NCBI GenBank assembly: GCA_964572045.1
Contig: CAZNEI010000008.1
Location: forward strand, 1 to 64,000
Length of the DNA stretch: 64,000 nucleotides
Reading direction: 5' to 3'
Source: CBDCKR01 sp964572045
GTDB taxonomy: Bacteria; Gemmatimonadota; Gemmatimonadetes; Longimicrobiales; Gaopeijiaceae
Position numbers and translations under genes: made by a program. Position 1 is the first letter of the stretch. Each line of letters opens with the position of its first letter. Below are positions 60,561-64,000 of the stretch, one piece after another. The notes beneath the pieces were generated by a model, which was not told where the DNA came from, did not search any database, and saw nothing but the letters and a program-made list of their open reading frames with translations.

Positions 60561-63449
60561 TCAAGCGTAGTCCTCAAGGGGTGGGCAAACGCATACTAGG
60601 TTCCGGTCTCCGTAGGCGTTGTTGACCCTCCGAACCGGAGGCCAGAACTTGTGGTCTCGCAGCCAGGGCGCGGGATAGGCAGCCTTCTCGCGCGAATACT
60701 CATGATCCCATTCCGTGGCCGTGAGCATCGCCGCAGTGTGGGGGGCGTTCTTGAGCACGTTGTCTCCGGCGTCCGCCTTGCCGGACCGGACTTCGTTGAT
60801 TTCAGCGCGAATGGCGATGAGGGCGTCACAGAACCGGTCAAGTTCCGCCTTCGACTCGCTCTCCGTGGGTTCCACCATGATCGTGCCCGCCACCGGAAAG
60901 GACACGGTGGGCGCGTGGAACCCGTAGTCGACAAGTCGCTTCGCCACGTCCTCGTCCGAAATCCCGCTGCCTTTCTTGAGCGGACGCAGATCAAGGATAA
61001 ACTCGTGCGCGACGCGTCCGTGCTCACCCCGGTAGAGAACTTCGAAATGGTCCTGCAGTCGGTGGGCCATGTAGTTGGCATTGAGGATGGCCATTTCCGT
61101 GGCTCGGCGCACCCCATCCTTTCCGAGAAGCGCGATATAGGCCCATGAGATCACAAGGATCCCACCACTCCCCCACGGGGCCGCCGACACCGGCGGGATC
61201 GCCTTGGACCCGCCCGTTTCGACAAGCGGGTGCCCCGGCAAGAACGGTGCGAGCTCCGAAGTCACACAGATTGGCCCGACGCCCGGGCCGCCCCCTCCGT
61301 GGGGGATCGCAAACGTCTTGTGGAGGTTGATGTGGCAGACATCGGCGCCGTATTCACCGGGCCGACACAGACCCACTTGCGCATTGAGGTTCGCACCGTC
61401 GAGATACACACGCCCGCCGCGTTCGTGCACAATCTCGCAGATCGTGCGAATCTCGGTCTCGAAGACTCCATGGGTCGACGGGTAGGTGATCATGATGGCC
61501 GCCAAGTCCTGGGCGTATCGATCGGCCTTCACCGTGAGGTCGTCAATGTCGATGTTGCCCATCTCGTCGCACTTCACAACCACCACCGTCATTCCAGCCA
61601 TGACCGCGCTGGCCGGATTCGTCCCGTGGGCCGACGAAGGGATCAGACAGATGCGACGGTGTTCCTCTCCGCGGCTCTCGTGCAGCGCGAGGATTGCTAG
61701 GAGACCGGCGTATTCGCCCTGGGCACCCGAGTTGGGCTGCAGCGAGGTGGCGTCGAATCCCGTGATCTCGGCCAGCCAGGTCTCCAGATCTCCAAGAAGC
61801 ACCTTGTAGCCTTCGGTCTGGTCCGCGGGAGCGAAGGGGTGGATTCCCGCAAACGCGCGCCAGGTGACAGGGATCATCTCCGTCGTGGCATTCAGCTTCA
61901 TCGTGCACGATCCGAGCGAGATCATGCTCGTGTTCAACGACAGGTCACGACCCTCAAGGCGGTGGATGTACCGCAACATCTCGGTCTCGGAGTGATGGCT
62001 GTGAAAGACCGGATGCTCCAGAAACGGGGACGTCCTCTCCAGCGCGCTAGGGAGAGCCGGCGACGCCTCCTCGGCCAGCGCGCCGGCACTCGGCACACCG
62101 CCCCCCCCGGGCCCTCCCTCGCCGAAGACGCACATGAGAGCCTCAAGGTCCTCCGGCTCGGTCCTCTCGTCCAGGGCGATCCCTATGGCCCCGTCGCCGT
62201 AGTCGCGCATGTTGACCCCCAACGCTCGCGCTCGACGGTGGAGGTCGTCTCCCGTCAAGCCGTTCGGCACGACCTTGAGAGTGTCAAAGAAATGCTCGTG
62301 GACCAGGCGGTGCCCAAGCCTGCGAAGGCCATCCGCTAGCGTGGCGGCTAGGTGATGGATCCGCGTGGCGATGCGTCGCAGCCCCTCCGGACCGTGATAG
62401 ACAGCGTACATGCTGGCCATAATGGCCAGAAGCACCTGCGCCGTGCAGATGTTAGAGGTCGCCTTCTCGCGACGGATGTGCTGCTCCCTCGTCTGCAGCG
62501 CCATCCGTAGGGCGCGGCCCCCATCCGCGTCGACGGAGACACCGATGATCCGGCCGGGCATCTTGCGCTTGAAGCGGTCGGTGGCCGCGAGGTAGGCGGC
62601 GTGTGGGCCGCCGTAAGCCATCGGGACCCCGAAGCGTTGCGTGCTTCCGACCGCGAGGTCGGCCCCAAGCTCGCCAGGGGGGGTGAGGAGCGTCAGGGCC
62701 ATTATGTCGGCCGCCATGACGACACCCGCCCCGTGCTCGTGAACGGCATCGCAGAAGGCGCGATAATCGTGTATCGCCCCGTCCGTGTCCGGGTATTGGA
62801 CCAAGGCACCGAAGAGCCGGTCGCCCAGCGACGGCAGATCGGCGTTGTCGTGCGTACTGACTACGATCTCGATCCCCAGCGGCCCGGCACGCCCCTTGAC
62901 AACTTCGATGGTCTGAGGGTGACAGGACTCGGATACAAAGAAGCGATTGCGCTCGTTGTCTCGGGTGGCCCCGAAGAGCATGGACATGGCTTCGGCAGCC
63001 GCCGTGCTCTCATCAAGGAGAGAAGCGTTCGCGATCTCCAGACCCGTCAAGTCGGTAACCATGGTCTGGAAGTTGAGCAACGCCTCAAGTCGTCCTTGGG
63101 CGATTTCGGCCTGATAGGGGGTATACTGCGTGTACCAGCCGGGATTCTCGAAGATGTTTCTCGAGATTACGCCCGGAACCACGGTGTCGGAGTATCCCAT
63201 CCCGATGTATGAGCGGAAGACCCGGTTCTTGGAGCCTATCTCTTCGAGGCGTCGCAGCAGCTGATGCTCCGGGGTGGCTTCAGGGAGGTCCAGATCGCCC
63301 TCGAAGCGGATCAACGGGGGAACCGTTTGGTCGACCAGTTGACTGAAAGAGCCGACTCCCAGTGAAGCCAGCATCGACTCCACTTCCCCGTCACGAGGAC
63401 CGAGATGTCGACTGGCAAAAAGACTCTTCGCACCTATGTCAAGCGACAT
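60561..63449 (-). CDS. gcvP: glycine dehydrogenase (decarboxylating), P protein
   Basis: 962 aa from the ATG at 63449, preceded closely by GGGAGGA; a longer frame reads into unrelated residues. It is the PLP enzyme of the glycine cleavage system: glycine is decarboxylated and the aminomethyl group is passed to lipoyl-H protein. The N-terminal half (FASRHLGPRD; IGMGYSDTVVPGVISRNIFENPGWYTQYTPYQAEIAQGRLEALLNFQTM) and C-terminal half are fused, as in the single-chain type. The Schiff-base Lys lies in HINLHKTFAIPHGGGGPGVGP. A Gly/Pro/Ala-rich linker joins the halves. Confidence 0.97.
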   Translation of the reverse strand: MSLDIGAKSLFASRHLGPRDGEVESMLASLGVGSFSQLVDQTVPPLIRFEGDLDLPEATPEHQLLRRLEEIGSKNRVFRSYIGMGYSDTVVPGVISRNIFENPGWYTQYTPYQAEIAQGRLEALLNFQTMVTDLTGLEIANASLLDESTAAAEAMSMLFGATRDNERNRFFVSESCHPQTIEVVKGRAGPLGIEIVVSTHDNADLPSLGDRLFGALVQYPDTDGAIHDYRAFCDAVHEHGAGVVMAADIMALTLLTPPGELGADLAVGSTQRFGVPMAYGGPHAAYLAATDRFKRKMPGRIIGVSVDADGGRALRMALQTREQHIRREKATSNICTAQVLLAIMASMYAVYHGPEGLRRIATRIHHLAATLADGLRRLGHRLVHEHFFDTLKVVPNGLTGDDLHRRARALGVNMRDYGDGAIGIALDERTEPEDLEALMCVFGEGGPGGGGVPSAGALAEEASPALPSALERTSPFLEHPVFHSHHSETEMLRYIHRLEGRDLSLNTSMISLGSCTMKLNATTEMIPVTWRAFAGIHPFAPADQTEGYKVLLGDLETWLAEITGFDATSLQPNSGAQGEYAGLLAILALHESRGEEHRRICLIPSSAHGTNPASAVMAGMTVVVVKCDEMGNIDIDDLTVKADRYAQDLAAIMITYPSTHGVFETEIRTICEIVHERGGRVYLDGANLNAQVGLCRPGEYGADVCHINLHKTFAIPHGGGGPGVGPICVTSELAPFLPGHPLVETGGSKAIPPVSAAPWGSGGILVISWAYIALLGKDGVRRATEMAILNANYMAHRLQDHFEVLYRGEHGRVAHEFILDLRPLKKGSGISDEDVAKRLVDYGFHAPTVSFPVAGTIMVEPTESESKAELDRFCDALIAIRAEINEVRSGKADAGDNVLKNAPHTAAMLTATEWDHEYSREKAAYPAPWLRDHKFWPPVRRVNNAYGDRNLVCVCPPLEDYA

Positions 63450-63513
63450 ATCCTCCCTCGGGAAGCGTCCTGCCGCGAGCTCCGTCGCTGCGGTAGGACC
63501 AAAGATACGGCTC

Positions 63514-63903
63514 CTACTCGCCGACCAAGTCCTGGTATCCGGGCGCGTCGAGGAGGGCACTCACGGCACTCTCGTCGGACACCCGGAGCATGATCATCCA
63601 GCCCGCGCCGTAGGGGTCTGTGTTGACAAGCTCGGGATCGTCGTCCAGGGCCTCATTCACGGCCACGACTTCTCCTGCCAGCGGGCAGTAGAGGTCGCTC
63701 ACCGCCTTCACAGCCTCCACGGTCCCGAAAACCGCCATTCTGTCGAAGGTCTCCCCCGGCTCCGGGAGCTCGACGAAGACAATGTCCCCGAGCTCCCCTT
63801 GGGCGTAATCGGTGATCCCGACCTGGTAGACGCCAGCTTCATCGGCGGGCCTGAGGTACTCGTGTTCTTCCGTATACCGAAGTCCCTCGGGGATTTCGGA
63901 CAT
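63514..63903 (-). CDS. gcvH: glycine cleavage system H protein
   Basis: 129 aa. LRYTEEHEYLRPADEAGVYQVGITDYAQGELGDIVFVELPEPG and the lipoylated Lys66 in FGTVEAVKAVSDLYCP define it. GWMIMLRVSD closes the fold. The ATG has GGAGGA about 5 bp upstream. It carries the aminomethyl group between P and T proteins. gcvP follows after 64 bp; a T-protein gene, if linked, lies beyond the window edge. Confidence 0.97.
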   Translation of the reverse strand: MSEIPEGLRYTEEHEYLRPADEAGVYQVGITDYAQGELGDIVFVELPEPGETFDRMAVFGTVEAVKAVSDLYCPLAGEVVAVNEALDDDPELVNTDPYGAGWMIMLRVSDESAVSALLDAPGYQDLVGE

Positions 63904-64000
63904 CGTTCCTCCAGTAGTCGAGTGTGTTCGGCGGTCACAATAGAGGATTTCGGAGAAGCGTCAAGGTTGAACGAGGTCGGCCCCGAGCCGGGCTGAGGAC
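63904..64000. other. right window edge upstream of gcvH
   Basis: 97 bp upstream of gcvH, cut by the window end. No riboswitch motif is evident in the part that is visible. Confidence 0.35.

Noticed and set aside
1..64000. tRNA, rRNA, tmRNA, RNase P RNA, CRISPR repeats
   Set aside because: I scanned by eye for GGTTCGA-type T-arms, conserved RNA cores and regularly spaced repeats and found none. A covariance or tRNA search would be decisive.

Overview
The window is GC-rich chromosomal DNA (most genes read as high-GC in codon use) from a Gram-negative-type bacterium. It encodes outer-membrane beta-barrel proteins, an ExbB/TolQ-type channel protein, a lytic transglycosylase, heme A synthase and a multihaem cytochrome. 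A sortilin/VPS10-type Asp-box protein, a DUF2723 membrane protein and BamA-like surface proteins with the C-terminal motifs seen here together suggest Gemmatimonadota. That assignment is inference; no rRNA is present to settle it. I found no tRNA, rRNA or CRISPR array.

Layout. 0.2-1.1 kb: a 64-aa four-cysteine protein translationally coupled to pgeF. 1.5-16.6 kb: sucA, a quinone oxidoreductase, a DnaQ-type exonuclease, a secreted Asp-box protein, a small membrane protein, a patatin lipase, an acyl-CoA dehydrogenase, an ABC exporter, ctaA and a histidine kinase. 16.6-18.2 kb: a V4R-domain protein and a gutted IS21-type element. 18.3-26.7 kb: an orphan E1-alpha dehydrogenase subunit, an ECF sigma factor with a PspA-like coiled-coil protein, a GlsB-type membrane protein, trpE, a decayed hydantoinase A remnant and a DUF2723 protein. 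26.7-29.9 kb: a three-gene unit of a membrane protein, an SbcD/Mre11-like protein and an SbcC/Rad50-like protein, in which the catalytic motifs of both nuclease-complex proteins are largely lost. 29.9-31.0 kb: about 1 kb without a recognisable gene.

31.0-45.0 kb: rsgA, a group-2 sigma factor, an HD phosphohydrolase, a UvrC-N-like GIY-YIG protein coupled to a CoA-transferase, a beta-amino-acid/valine catabolic cluster (mmsA, class III aminotransferase, Na+ symporter), a haem c/TPR protein, an EVE protein and pckA. 45.4-51.2 kb: a BamA-like protein, a second group-2 sigma factor, then an outer-membrane-protein pseudogene broken by truncation, a nonsense codon, a frameshift and a 1,973-bp IS21-family insertion with a 7-bp target duplication. 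51.8-64.0 kb: polA with a degenerate proofreading domain, a cold-shock gene with its own promoter and terminator, slt, an exbB-like gene, and a glycine-cleavage/lipoate run (gcvH, gcvP, UPF0173 hydrolase, lplA/lipM).

How the genes fit together: central carbon metabolism (sucA, E1-alpha, pckA, gcvHP), lipoylation (lplA/lipM serving H protein and 2-oxoacid dehydrogenases), envelope biogenesis (BamA-like, slt, exbB) and transcription control (three sigma factors). The most unusual content is the pseudo-catalytic Mre11/Rad50-type unit at 26.7-29.9 kb. The two complementary broken IS21 copies and the gene they damaged come next.
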